This document shows, piece after piece, positions 47,245-59,084 of a stretch of 64,000 nucleotides of DNA (its first letter is position 1; every line of letters starts with the position of its first letter). Made by a program: the position numbers and the translations under genes. The DNA is from Alopecurus myosuroides (lineage: Eukaryota > Streptophyta > Magnoliopsida > Poales > Poaceae). The stretch is from assembly GCA_028641055.1 (NCBI GenBank), contig CM054060.1, forward strand, positions 162,290,696-162,354,695, in the 5' to 3' direction. The notes beneath the pieces were generated by a model. It was not told the DNA's origin. It ran no database searches and saw nothing but the letters and a program-made list of their open reading frames with translations.

Positions 47245-48565
47245 GCAAGCATCCTGATTGCTTGCTGATACAATACTTACCATTATATATCATGCATGTT
47301 TTACCTCTGAAGTTTTACAAAAACTTGATTATCAAAACTATTTTTGATGTGGAAATTACTACTATACTATATCATAGGTTACTATCATGCCAATAGTTAA
47401 ACTTGGTAATACCAAGCCCATAAGCCACCCTATGGTATTTATTACCATCAAATATACTAGTCCCTAAGTGGACACCCTAAAATTGTGATTCTACAAAACA
47501 AAGGCTTTACGGAAAAACCCGGAGAAAAGGCGGATCCTTGTTCTCCGGAGGAATGTGGAAGTGGTCATTTTTGAGAAAGTGGTGTTTTCAAAAATGACAC
47601 ATAACCTAGTCTTCGCCGGACAACCTTTACCGTACTGCCACCCTACCCCAACATGGGCAAGGGGCTTAACTTGAAGTTTGTTCTTATTAGTGTGTGCTAT
47701 CTCAATATGCTATAGAGGATGGGATCCTCTGAACCGAATGTCGCGGAGACATATAAAGTGTGGGATTAATTTTCCCTCCGGATGCATCAGATGAGGCATC
47801 CTGGCTTGGCGGGGATTAGCTCAGTGCCGGGGATGTGGAAAAACTCAACTGAGAGATAGGCATATACTAGCTTGAACATAGTGGATGGTTATGATCAGAT
47901 ACCTGATGTTTACATACTGTTGTTACAGTCCGTGGTTGTTTCACGGGAGGTGTACTGGATCTGGTGGATGTGTACACCTCTGCAGAGTACAACTTTTTCG
48001 AAGAAGCCGCGTCCTCGGATATGGACAGTTGAATGGCCATGTAGCTAGCATTGTGTCAATGTTTTCAAAAAGGAAGTTTTTGAAAGGGAAAGCTTGGAAA
48101 GGAAGTGTTGAACTTGTGAAGTTCGGAAAGGAATGGAAACTTATACCGTGGAGGTATCAGTGATGATGAAAAGCCAGATGATGTTATACAAAACAAAATG
48201 TTTTGCAAAGAAAACCTTTTCTACCCTAAGCAAGAATTCTGGAAACTGATTCCAAGAAGTTTTGCCAGGAGAAAATATTCTTTAACAAAGTTTTACAAAA
48301 AAACCTCTTGTACTTGTGACATCGACAAGAGAACTAAAACTATAGTATTTTCTTCTGAAGTATCTTCTTCAACGAAGATACAGATTAACCTGACTGCAAC
48401 TGTGGTGTCATCATACATGAACACCATTGATAGTGAACCCTATTTATAGCCTACCTATTCCACCATATAAGCATATTTGCATGTTGGTAAGTGACATGAT
48501 GGATGTCTTGCTGAGTACATTCAAATGTACTCATTATGGTTTCGCCCCTGGTATCTACTTATCAG

Positions 48566-48634
48566 ATTTTGGAGAAGGAGCCTCCGAAGGAGATCTATGA
48601 AGAGAAGTACGGAGTTGACGACTGTGCGAATTAG
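48566..48634 (+). pseudogene. Terminal exon-like block in the L 5' LTR
   Basis: Acceptor …tctacttatcag, then 69 bases which in one frame give LEKEPPKEIYEEKYGVDDCA plus N and TAG, matching the S1 exon. There is one extra base just after the acceptor, so this frame is not entered by the S1-type splice. Copy in the 3' LTR at 58501-58569. Confidence 0.42.
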
Positions 48635-48912
48635 GCTCGTCTCCCGGTCAGCAGCCTGTAGGTTAAGGCGTGACATGGGCTCAGCTACGTTATGTTTTTA
48701 TTTGTCTTCCGCTGTGTTTGTTAAGTTGCCTGCCCTGCGTGGCAGATGTTTTAGTCTTGATCATGTGATCATTTGTGTAATACCTTTTGTATTCGTGTAA
48801 TGGATGATGTATTTCTGTGTGCCAACTTTGTATGTTGTTCACGACTGATCTTTCTGGGATCGTGAATGTATGCATACGTAGGGTTTCAGACTGCCGGTCT
48901 GGGGTCCTTACA

Positions 48913-48930
48913 GAGTTGGTATCAGAGCCA
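48913..48930 (+). other. Primer-binding site of L
   Basis: GAGTTGGTATCAGAGCCA follows the LTR; TGGTATCAGAGC is the usual site complementary to initiator tRNA-Met. Confidence 0.9.
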
Positions 48931-51900
48931 TCCTGACCTTAGGAGACCTTAGTTAGCATGGACGTCAGATAGGAAAGAAAAGTATTTTTGGAGTAAAAAC
49001 CTTTTTACTATCTAAATTAATTTTTATCTAAGGGAATTTTAGTATATTTTCCCTCCTTCTGATCTTTTCAAAAAGTTCTAAATGCATATCAAGGGCGTCC
49101 TTGAACAGTGGTTCGAAGGGCGGGCCTTATAAAGTTAGTATCTCTCTCGGTTAAGAGTTTATTTCTTACCTTTTTGCAACTGCTTCGCTCTGTTTTTGAA
49201 ACATCTCTCGACTTTGAAGTTTTCTGTCCAGAAAATAGTTGGGGTTTCAAAAACAGATGGTCGCATAAGTTTTACCTCTCTCAATTAAAAGTTTTAACAA
49301 ACTTTACTCCTATTATCTTGTTTCCATACAAAAGCTTTTATACTTGCCGATGTCCCGAGAGACCAAAATAATTGCATAGCTCTACAGTGATGATGGTCAG
49401 CAGTAGATATAGTTCTTCAGCCACTTCTAGGATTTTGGATCATCCCCCGACGTAGCTCCAATTGAGCCTTGTTTGTGTGTTTTGACTTGCTTATGTGTGT
49501 CCATAGGACTTTGTGCTATTGTGTGGTGTAGAATTTGGTTCATCTAGGCTTCTATATGTTTGTGGGGTACTCAAAAATTTGCATATTTGTGCTTGCCCCG
49601 CTCTTGTTTTTGAATCGCCTCGTGTTAAATTTTTGCAAGCAAAAATGTTTGTATAGCATTCAAAAACAAGAATTTGTTGCTTAGACTTATACTTGTTTTC
49701 GCTTCATAATGCGACCCGTCGTAAACCACCACCATTTCCCCCCACAATTAATGAAAGCACCATTGGACCTAATAATAGAGGACCATCAAGCCACACGAAC
49801 TGATAGCGTTGCTACCAGTGATGCACTCCAACATATAAAGCTCCAACAACGACAATCCTCAAAGAAGAAAAGGCGTGAAGAAAACCAACCAATACTGACC
49901 AAAACCTCTATGTTTTGTCTGGATGCAAAAGAAGTCTTCACATGCCATGATGCGCAACCCCCACAAAAAACCAATCCGAAGAGCACAATTCAATATTCGA
50001 CGTATGACGCTAGTCGTATCTTGTCGGACAAACATTATTAAATAAAAAGCTAACAAGATTAACATGCTTTGTTCTAATCTTAGGTTGACACCTAACCAAA
50101 GCATGTGAACTACTGACAACTCTTTCTAAACCAAAGAATTAAGTGACTTACGACACTTTTTAATCTAGTTGATAAAAAAAAGGAGAAGTCATGAGAAAAT
50201 AAGATGATGACCTATTCGTTTACTAGTCAATAGGATATCATGTGTATCTACTTTGGAAACCAAAAACTTGGTAGACATTGTAGGTACTATGATATTCGGG
50301 GTTTAGAAATTAAGTGAACGATGGAACGGTTGTGATAGATATAGGAAACAACAGTTTTCCTGTTTTTATTTCTTTGTGTGCTCTTGATTGAAATAAATTG
50401 TGTTTTATTCAATCTTGCTTCCTAACTTATATAGAGTTGTTAGGACTTGTTAATTATGTTGTTTTGTTACAATAAATCTACCCTAGAAAGTGTGTGCATG
50501 ATTGGAAACTCAAATAAAAATGAAATAGCATTTGTTACCTTCTAGTTTTATTATTTGGATTGTTGTGTAGGCAAATCCTTGTAGCTTTGTTGTACCTAGA
50601 TTTTTTGTTGTGGTTATGTTAGATCAAGTACCATTTTGGTACTGTTATTTCTATGTTATTATCTCTATTAGCTTACACCTTATTTTATAGCAAAGCAGGT
50701 GTAACATTTGTTGTTTGTTTTCTGGTACTTATTTCACTAGTGGTGTGAGCAAAACCTTTGTGTGCTTGTTACCTAATTTTTTTTGCATGATTGTGGTGAG
50801 TCCAGTACCATTTTGGTACTGTGATTTATATGCTATTATCTTCATTAACTTGCATGTGGTCTTATAGCAAAGCATGAGTGCCATTTGTTATTTTTCTAGT
50901 GTTTATTCTTTGGAATTATTGTGAGAACTAGATCTTTGTGTGAATGCTTTGATAAATTTTTGTGCTATGAGTTCTTGGAGTCAAGTAACATTTAGGTACT
51001 GTTATTTTGATGCTTGTACCTATGTTAGCTTGCATGTCTCTTAATAGTAAAGCATGTGTAAGAATTGCTATCAATATGCACTAGTATTGCTTCACTAGAT
51101 TAAATAGCCTTATATTTTTATCTTGTATGCAAAGTTTTTCATGAGTAACCAGAGGCTTAGCACCTATTTTTACTTGGTATTAGTAGGCCATAGCCCACTG
51201 GTCCCATTGTATTTTTGCTTGAGGATGAAAATCCCCAACTATACACATTGGTGAAAATAGCATGTTTCACTATGTGATTGATTTCTATTTTCCACCATGG
51301 AAAATATAATTGTTTCTTTTCACTTATGCAAATGAGAAGTTTATTTCTTATTAGTACATACTAATATGTTAGGGTGTGATCTTTTTGTTAGCATAATATT
51401 CCTTAGGGGTATCATGTTAAGAAATGTTTCACTGCCGTGTGCTGAAATTAAATTGTTCGCAAATAAAATAAATTCCTCTTGATTGGTAGATTGTTTGTGA
51501 ATAATTTTAAATTGAGTGTATGGGTTTTTGAAAAGGTTGAGATAACTTTTCATTAATTTCATAGCTACTGGTTGTGTGAGTTATACCTTGCTTGTTTGCT
51601 AGTAATTGTTTAAGAAAAACAGAAATTGCTAGAAGAAATTTCTGCATGCTTAATGGTTGATACATAGAAGTACTTTGGTGTTTGTGCTTACTAACATGAG
51701 TAGGATTGGTGTACTGTTATTAGGTACACTTATATTCATGCCTTTCTTGTTTAAGTTTAAACATCATGAAAGCATTGTTTGTTTCTCTAGAGTGAAACTA
51801 GTTTCACCACTAGAAAATGGTGATTTTTGCTCTAATATTACCCTCTTTTTATTTTATGAGTATATATGTGTTGATATAGCATGTTTAGGAAGTTATTACT

Positions 51901-52735
51901 TCTGTTATCATGCCATGAATTATTTAGTTGCATGTTCTATGGTTATAGGATATGATTATCTCTTATAGCATGCTGGTGTAGATTTTTCATACTAGTGTGT
52001 GATTTGTGCAGACCTTTTTCTATGCCTGTGTAATAGAAGTTTTATCTTGTGTAAACAAGGTGTTTTAGAGTACCTTTATGATTGTATTCATTGGTTTTTA
52101 GCTACTGGTTGTTAGCTAATTTTTCATGATTGATGGATTCCAAAACCTCTAATAAACAGTAACCTAGTGAATAAATAATCTATTCATCTGTGGTGTTGTT
52201 TGTTTTCTTATTGGATTTTGTTTAAATGTTTTACCTTAGCATGAGTTCATACTTGTGTTATGATTGTGCTTAAGAGTATCTTAAGAATCTAAAACATCCA
52301 ACTAAAATCCTGAACACTTTAAGTGATAGTTGCTTGTGGTGAGTAATAACCACTACCATGGGTAGTTATCCTGTCTGTTTATTTTACCTTAGCAACCTAA
52401 CCTGTTGCACCCACAAGCTATATTCTAGCTTCTTATATACCTAGTTATGAGAGTGGTACACCACTCCATATGTGGTATGTAATATGTGGGATATAGCTAA
52501 GAACTCATGTAAAAATTGACGGTATTTTTCCAGGTAGTTCTGCACTAACCTTAATCTTTGTTCAAACTAGGAAACAAAAGTTTTGGACCTAAAACAAGTA
52601 CTGGTGTACTTCTTTTAATAGTGAATTCACTAATTTAGGGATGTACCCCACCTCCCAAGATAAGTCAAAGGGGGGAAGCACCTCCACTCCAACACTAACA
52701 TTGTGTTTGTTGGCCCTCCCTTAGTCCTCGCTTGT
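48931..52735 (+). mobile_element. Non-coding interior of L
   Basis: 3.8 kb of AT-rich DNA without long ORFs. The part 49700-50040 (MRPVVNHHHFPPQLMK..., 110 codons) might be a remnant of a gag start by position, but I see no gag motif. From 50570 to 51115 there are three diverged repeats of about 178 bp. The rest shows T-rich, LTR-like composition; nothing else is recognised. Confidence 0.8.
50570..51115 (+). repeat. Three diverged ~178-bp tandem repeats in L interior
   Basis: Units near 50570, 50750 and 50927 each hold ...AGTACCATTTTGGTACTG... (inverted repeat AGTACCA/TGGTACT; degenerate in unit 3), then ATTAGCTTGCATG-like and TATAGCAAAGCATG-like words at matching distances. One similar unit lies in each LTR around 45590-45720 and 55526-55656, and in S1 near 14690. 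Confidence 0.65.
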
Positions 52736-52774
52736 GAATCTCGGGGACGAGATTCTTTTTAAGGGGGGAAGACC
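52736..52774 (+). other. Hairpin and polypurine tract of L
   Basis: A perfect 8-bp stem GAATCTCG/CGAGATTC with loop GGGA (52736-52755) is followed by AAGGGGGGAAGACC abutting the 3' LTR. This arrangement is familiar from Tekay/Del-type elements. Confidence 0.8.
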
Positions 52775-55700
52775 TGTCACATCCCAATTTTGGAATACCT
52801 GTTAACACAGTTGTTTTGCTAATTTCTTGACAATTAAACTTTGATTGTGACAATTAAACTTTGATTGTATTTGTTTGAGTGCAACTAAACAAACTAATTA
52901 TATAAACTTACATGGCTAAGAAATTGAAAACAAAATATTCAACATATTGTTCCAATGACTTTGACAATATTTTCTAAAGTAAATATTGATCAAAGAGTGT
53001 TCCAAAAACATCTTAGGAATCTCAGACTTGTTGAATATAATTCCAAGACCTAAATTAATGAAGAGGAAACACTTAATAAAATTTCCATAAAGAAATATCA
53101 GAAAAAGGAGGCATTCTTAAATGCTTCACCAAAATATTATCAAATGTTTTTCCAACCTTGCAAACTTAAAAACAAAAGTATTGGAGAGCATTGACTTGCT
53201 ATCTCTAGTCATATAAATATTTTGGCAAAACATTATTAAAGAAAAGCCAAATGCCTTATTAAATAGAAATTCCAATATTTCTAGAAACAGAAAACTAAAA
53301 CAAGTTACTTCTGGAAACTTTAATCAAATGATCTGAAATTCATACCATTGCTTCCTTATATCAAATAAGGAACACACACAAGAGGAGACCAAAAATTGAA
53401 TCCATTAGAGTCCTGAAAACATGGTTTTTCTCCACAGCAACATTTGGGATTTTGAACAAGTTTGTTCTACAAACTTTTTCTAAATGCCATGAAATAAATA
53501 CCACATGCTCTATAGCATAAATAAGGATGAAAACCAAAAGGGCACAAGGTTTTGAATAATTGAAGTTGCCAAAAATCCCTGTTTTCTTGACAGCACCTTT
53601 TTGAAATTTGAACAAGTTTGTTCTATGAAGTAACTCTAAATGACTTGAATTTTATACCACCTAAGGAACACATCAAATAAGGAATGTGTGCCAAAAATTA
53701 TAATTTTTGGAAGCTCCCAAGTAGGTTAATAAATTCAATGTCCATTTATGTCAGAATTCAAATTTGAACAACTTTGAATTATGAAGTTTATCTAATTGAG
53801 CCAATTTTCACATATGTTGTACATCTTAACTAATAAGAATTTTGGGCAAAAGGGTTTCAATTTTTGACTTTGTTTGATTAGGGAAAACATCAATTTTCAG
53901 TGAAGGCAGGGACCTGTTTGTAAAATCGCAGGGACCTAATTTAAATCCGAGTCATCTTCAACCTCTAGCTCTCTGTAGAAAACAGGAACCCTACTCCATT
54001 GCTTCGATTCGAAGCTAACTTGAGGATATAAGGGGCCCCCCATGTGGTCTGTCTCCCCAGGCCCCCCCTCTATCTCCCCCCCCCCCTCGAGCCCTCCTCT
54101 CTCTCTCTATTTCTTTGCAACCCGAAACCCTAGCTCGAGCTCCACTTCGATTCGGCCAAATGGGTGCACGCCGCCGGCAGCCGTTGAGCTCTAACTCTCC
54201 GCCTTGTCGCGCTGACCCTCCCTGCAGAAGGAATCGGGCCGGAAGGGCTCGAGGTCGCCGCGCCGTCCGTTTTCTTCCACGGCTCCGGGAGCGCTCCGGC
54301 GAGCTATTGCCGCCGCTCCGAGTCCTCTCCGACCTCACCAAGCCCTCCAGCGCGTTCGTGGTAAGCAGGGGAGTCCCCCCGACCCATTTCCCCTCTCCCT
54401 CTCCCTCTGAATCGTTGTCGCGTCGTGGTCGTTGTCCGGCCACCGTGCGCCACCGTCGCCGCCGCTCTCCGGCGACTTCCCAGGAAACGAGGCCGCGCTC
54501 GCTGGGTTGCCCGCGTCGAGAGCAACGCGTAGATGCGTTTGTTTCGCAAAATGGTGAACGGATTAGCCCGTTAGGACCTCGCCGGAGACCCCTCCCGCCG
54601 GCGGATGACGCGTGCTGGCGTCATGGTCACGTTGACCCGCGCGCTGTACGGTCAAACCCGCCCGTGGGGCCTCGTTGCGCTTGCGTGGCTGCCCGCGTGG
54701 CAGATGGCCCGCGAGTCAGCGTCTAAGTCTAGATCTGCCCACGGTGGGAATCGATCTGACCGGCCCAGTAGGTGGATCTAGCCCAACAATGTTCTTTTTC
54801 CTTTTCATTTTTCACAGAAACATCTATGTTTACTTTTGGACCAAAAAGGCAACCTAAAAGATGTTTTTGAGCAAGACAAAATTCACAGTGCTAGATAAAC
54901 TAAATCTAAACCACCTCAACTTTGTAGATCTACTTTTGGATGAATAGATTTGAAATGAAAAATGTTTTGGCAACAGGTACCAGAAACACCAAAATGAGCA
55001 CCATTTTTATTTTACAACTCTAAATGAAGTGAGGCCAATTGCATTGGAAAGCCCTTGAAATTTCCTAACTGATGAAGTTAACCTTGCTTCCAAATTCATT
55101 GTATTTTTGAAATGGCATGCAATTTGGTAAAACACCAGTGAGCACTTTGGTGATTTTTATAAATTAATTAAAGATGAATTTTGATACAAAACAAATTGGA
55201 TGGTCTTGTATATGTTTAGGACTATCTAAACCTAGAAGGGTTAAATTTTTAGAGCATCCTATAAAATTTGGTGGACAGATCTTTGTTTTGCTTGTTTCTG
55301 CCATTTTGGCATTTTAAGTAATTAATTTGTGTTATGATATTTTTGTGTTGCAATATTATTTTCTAGCATGTATAAGTTGTGTGAACTTGTTTTATAAGGT
55401 TTACTTAGCTATTTTAGCATGTTAGATTGTGTGGACTTGAGTGGAGAAGAAATAGGATTTATATTAGTAGCATATGTTTATTCTCTAGTTTAATACTTGT
55501 ATATAATTTTGAGTGATAAAATTATGTGCAAACACTTGGGTTTGTTGATTGGATCCAGTACCATATTGGTACTGAATTTGTGTTAGTATCACCTCTACTA
55601 GCTTGCTTTTGAATTGGTAGAAAAGCATGAGTAGTTTAATCATTACTATGAAAATGTTTTGGAAAAATTCCCTCATGTGTGGAATTTTTGGCATTAATAT

Positions 55701-58700
55701 TTGTGGTTGCATAGCCACATATTTTTGTGTTATCTTCATAGGACCAGTAGCATTTTGATTATGTTATTATGAGTACTTGACCCCTAGAGTTCTCACTTGT
55801 GTGAAAACAATAGCATGAGTAGCATTACATTGCTTATTTTTGCATCCTAGTATTTTCTACTAGTATGGTTAATGCACTAGATGCTAGTTTAGTATTTTGC
55901 TAATTTTTGTCAAGTGTGACCAGAGGCATTGGACCTCTTAATGCTTTGTTATGCTAGTGGAACACCCACTGGTTTCATTGCATTTTTGGTGGAAACATTA
56001 TTTCCCCAAACTAGATGTATTTCTTTTATATAGTTCTATAACTAATGAGTGCCTAATATGTTTGCTTTGGGAATTTTTGTGCTAAACAAAAATGGGTATG
56101 CTTCTGTTTGTAAGTGGTTATAATCATGTGTGGCTTGCTAGGAAAAATCCATCTTTGGATTGTTGTTTGATTCCTCTAGTAATGCCCTTTTTATTACTAC
56201 TAGTATGTAGGAGTTGCCCTGCAAATTGATGCCTTGTTTTATCAAATGGGATATTTTTGTTATAGCAAGTATATATATTTTTCACTACTGTTTTTATGAC
56301 ATGGACCCTCTGGTTGTATTTAAATTACTTGATTGAAATGCATCCATTGATTCTTCATGTTTGAGTAGTACTAGATTCCTTAGCAGTTTTTGTGTTGACT
56401 TGTTTTTCCTGCCAACTTGTGTTTGGTAGAAAATTGTGTATCCTTGCATGAGGACATGTTTTCATTCCCATTATGATAACATGGTTCCTTGTTTGCATTT
56501 TAGTATTTTACATGTTATGCATGTTTGCATAGCAAACTTTTAGTAGAAACATGTCAATAGGATTCCTTCTTTTTAGTCATTGTTTCTGTTGTTCTCACTA
56601 TGAGAAATTGTGTGTTTTATGATGAGTTTATTACCTTGTTACACTTTTGTAGGCTCACTGATTTGTAAAAGTAACTTTTGCAAATCATGTGTCTTATTTA
56701 TTCTTGAGGTGAATTTAGACTCAGTAGAATGGCTACCTTTTTTCTTTTTGTGGTGTGGTTGATAGACCCATTGCCATGCTTATTTTTGTGCATGTTTTAT
56801 ACACTTTTAGTAGTCTCACCCTTGTGAAACTAAGTGTATTTTGGGTTTATTAATATCTTGGTATGAGAGTGGCACACCCACTGAATCCATGATATTAAGG
56901 TTGTGAGATACGTTCCTCCAACCTTGAGCTGTCTTGTTAAATGGCATTTCTGCCAAATAGTTTTGTTTGATTGTTTGCCTAAGTTAATAATTGTGTGATT
57001 GGTTATTATTAGATTACCTTGCTGTATGTATTGTTACATATGGTTGCTTGCCTTGATTGGTTCTTATGTGTGTCCTTTATTCCTTTTACGGCGTTAGAAA
57101 AACGAAGAGGAAGGAAGTGTCGGGAAGCTCTGTTTCAAGTTCCAGTCACTCCAACAACCAGGGACACAAAGAGATACCAGGCAAGCATCCTGATTGCTTG
57201 CTGATACAATACTTACCATTATATATCATGCATGTTTTACCTCTGAAGTTTTACAAAAACTTGATTATCAAAACTATTTTTGATGTGGAAATTACTACTA
57301 TACTATATCATAGGTTACTATCATGCCAATAGTTAAACTTGGTAATACCAAGCCCATAAGCCACCCTATGGTATTTATTACCATCAAATATACTAGTCCC
57401 TAAGTGGACACCCTAAAATTGTGATTCTACAAAACAAAGGCTTTACGGAAAAACCCGGAGAAAAGGCGGATCCTTGTTCTCCGGAGGAATGTGGAAGTGG
57501 TCATTTTTGAGAAAGTGGTGTTTTCAAAAATGACACATAACCTAGTCTTCGCCGGACAACCTTTACCGTACTGCCACCCTACCCCAACATGGGCAAGGGG
57601 CTTAACTTGAAGTTTGTTCTTATTAGTGTGTGCTATCTCAATATGCTATAGAGGATGGGATCCTCTGAACCGAATGTCGCGGAGACATATAAAGTGTGGG
57701 ATTAATTTTCCCTCCGGATGCATCAGATGAGGCATCCTGGCTTGGCGGGGATTAGCTCAGTGCCGGGGATGTGGAAAAACTCAACTGAGAGATAGGCATA
57801 TACTAGCTTGAACATAGTGGATGGTTATGATCAGATACCTGATGTTTACATACTGTTGTTACAGTCCGTGGTTGTTTCACGGGAGGTGTACTGGATCTGG
57901 TGGATGTGTACACCTCTGCAGAGTACAACTTTTTCGAAGAAGCCGCGTCCTCGGATATGGACAGTTGAATGGCCATGTAGCTAGCATTGTGTCAATGTTT
58001 TCAAAAAGGAAGTTTTTGAAAGGGAAAGCTTGGAAAGGAAGTGTTGAACTTGTGAAGTTCGGAAAGGAATGGAAACTTATACCGTGGAGGTATCAGTGAT
58101 GATGAAAAGCCAGATGATGTTATACAAAACAAAATGTTTTGCAAAGAAAACCTTTTCTACCCTAAGCAAGAATTCTGGAAACTGATTCCAAGAAGTTTTG
58201 CCAGGAGAAAATATTCTTTAACAAAGTTTTACAAAAAACCTCTTGTACTTGTGACATCGACAAGAGAACTAAAACTATAGTATTTTCTTCTGAAGTATCT
58301 TCTTCAACGAAGATACAGATTAACCTGACTGCAACTGTGGTGTCATCATACATGAACACCATTGATAGTGAACCCTATTTATAGCCTACCTATTCCACCA
58401 TATAAGCATATTTGCATGTTGGTAAGTGACATGATGGATGTCTTGCTGAGTACATTCAAATGTACTCATTATGGTTTCGCCCCTGGTATCTACTTATCAG
58501 ATTTTGGAGAAGGAGCCTCCGAAGGAGATCTATGAAGAGAAGTACGGAGTTGACGACTGTGCGAATTAGGCTCGTCTCCCGGTCAGCAGCCTGTAGGTTA
58601 AGGCGTGACATGGGCTCAGCTACGTTATGTTTTTATTTGTCTTCCGCTGTGTTTGTTAAGTTGCCTGCCCTGCGTGGCAGATGTTTTAGTCTTGATCATG

Positions 58701-58847
58701 TGATCATTTGTGTAATACCTTTTGTATTCGTGTAATGGATGATGTATTTCTGTGTGCCAACTTTGTATGTTGTTCACGACTGATCTTTCTGGGATCGTGA
58801 ATGTATGCATACGTAGGGTTTCAGACTGCCGGTCTGGGGTCCTTACA
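52775..58847 (+). repeat. 3' LTR of L
   Basis: 6,073 bp, the same length as the 5' LTR (one extra C and one fewer A cancel out). It contains copies of the GC-rich leader (54025-54361) and of the exon-like blocks (57098-57180, 58501-58569). Followed by TSD caaag. Confidence 0.92.
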
Positions 58848-59057
58848 CAAAGTATTTTGGTTGTGTTGTGTGTAGGTTCCGCGTTGTTGCTGACACCGGT
58901 GAGGCGCAATCACCACCGTCAGTGGCAGCAACCTTCCGAAGATCCTCTTTCTCCTACTCGATTGATAACCTTGGTTCTTAACTCAGGGAAATTCTTACCG
59001 CTGCACTCATCACACTCTCCCCTTCGGGTTCCCAACGCACCATCAATGTTTGCATCA
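58848..59057 (+). repeat. A0 LTR, last piece
   Basis: Resumes with caaag and runs to CATCAATGTTTGCATCA. Reverse complements of the same sequence begin the minus-strand LTRs of A1 and A2. Confidence 0.85.
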
Positions 59058-59066
59058 TAGAATTTC

Positions 59067-59084
59067 TGGCACCGTTGTCGGGGA
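59067..59084 (+). other. Primer-binding site after the A0 LTR
   Basis: TGGCACCGTTGTCGGGGA, nine bases after the LTR end. Similar to the tRNA-Asp-type sites of A1 and C with one further change. Its presence means this LTR also serves as a 5' LTR. Confidence 0.8.

Larger units (their letters stand above)
42840..48912 (+). repeat. 5' LTR of L
   Basis: TGTCACATCCCAATTTTGG to GGGGTCCTTACA. AT-rich except for a GC-rich island at about 44090-44850. TATA-like GGATATAAGG at 44090-44099. Gene-like blocks near the 3' end are listed separately. Related to S1 along most of its length. Confidence 0.92.
42840..58847 (+). mobile_element. Giant-LTR element L (LARD-like), complete and young
   Basis: 16,008 bp with two 6,073-bp LTRs, perfect TSD caaag (42835-42839, 58848-58852), an initiator-Met-type primer site and a polypurine tract. 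The 3,862-bp interior has no recognisable gag or pol. By eye the LTRs differ at only two substitutions (43842/53777, 45498/55434) and two homopolymer lengths, so insertion was very recent. Large LTRs around a conserved non-coding core are the definition of LARDs such as barley Sukkula. The PBS, the gaatctcg/cgagattc hairpin and the polypurine tract resemble Tekay/Del chromoviruses; the family name is not established here. Confidence 0.92.
2326..59057 (+). mobile_element. A0 LTR (+), split in three pieces by A1 and L
   Basis: A single LTR of about 1.54 kb is spread over 2326-2917, 42097-42839 and 58853-59057. It starts TAATACGTCTCC (expected TGATACGTCTCC) beside the polypurine tract and ends GCATCA at 59057, ten bases before a primer-binding site. 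Removing A1 with one TSD copy joins 'tctcgtga' to 'gctgcctaacatgatcgag', which is continuous in other LTR copies (reverse complement at 3845-3875 and 41447-41475). Removing L joins 'gttgggacaaag' to 'tattttggttgtg', also continuous elsewhere. These joins establish the nesting. Confidence 0.85.

Noticed and set aside
49709..50041. gag start in the interior of L
   Set aside because: Position is suggestive, but there is no gag motif, the product is low-complexity and the antisense is also open. Kept only as a remark.
42840..58847. Assembly duplication as the cause of the near-identical 6-kb copies
   Set aside because: Primer site after the first copy, polypurine tract before the second and a 5-bp TSD at the outer ends fit a real element. 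The copies also differ at a few bases.
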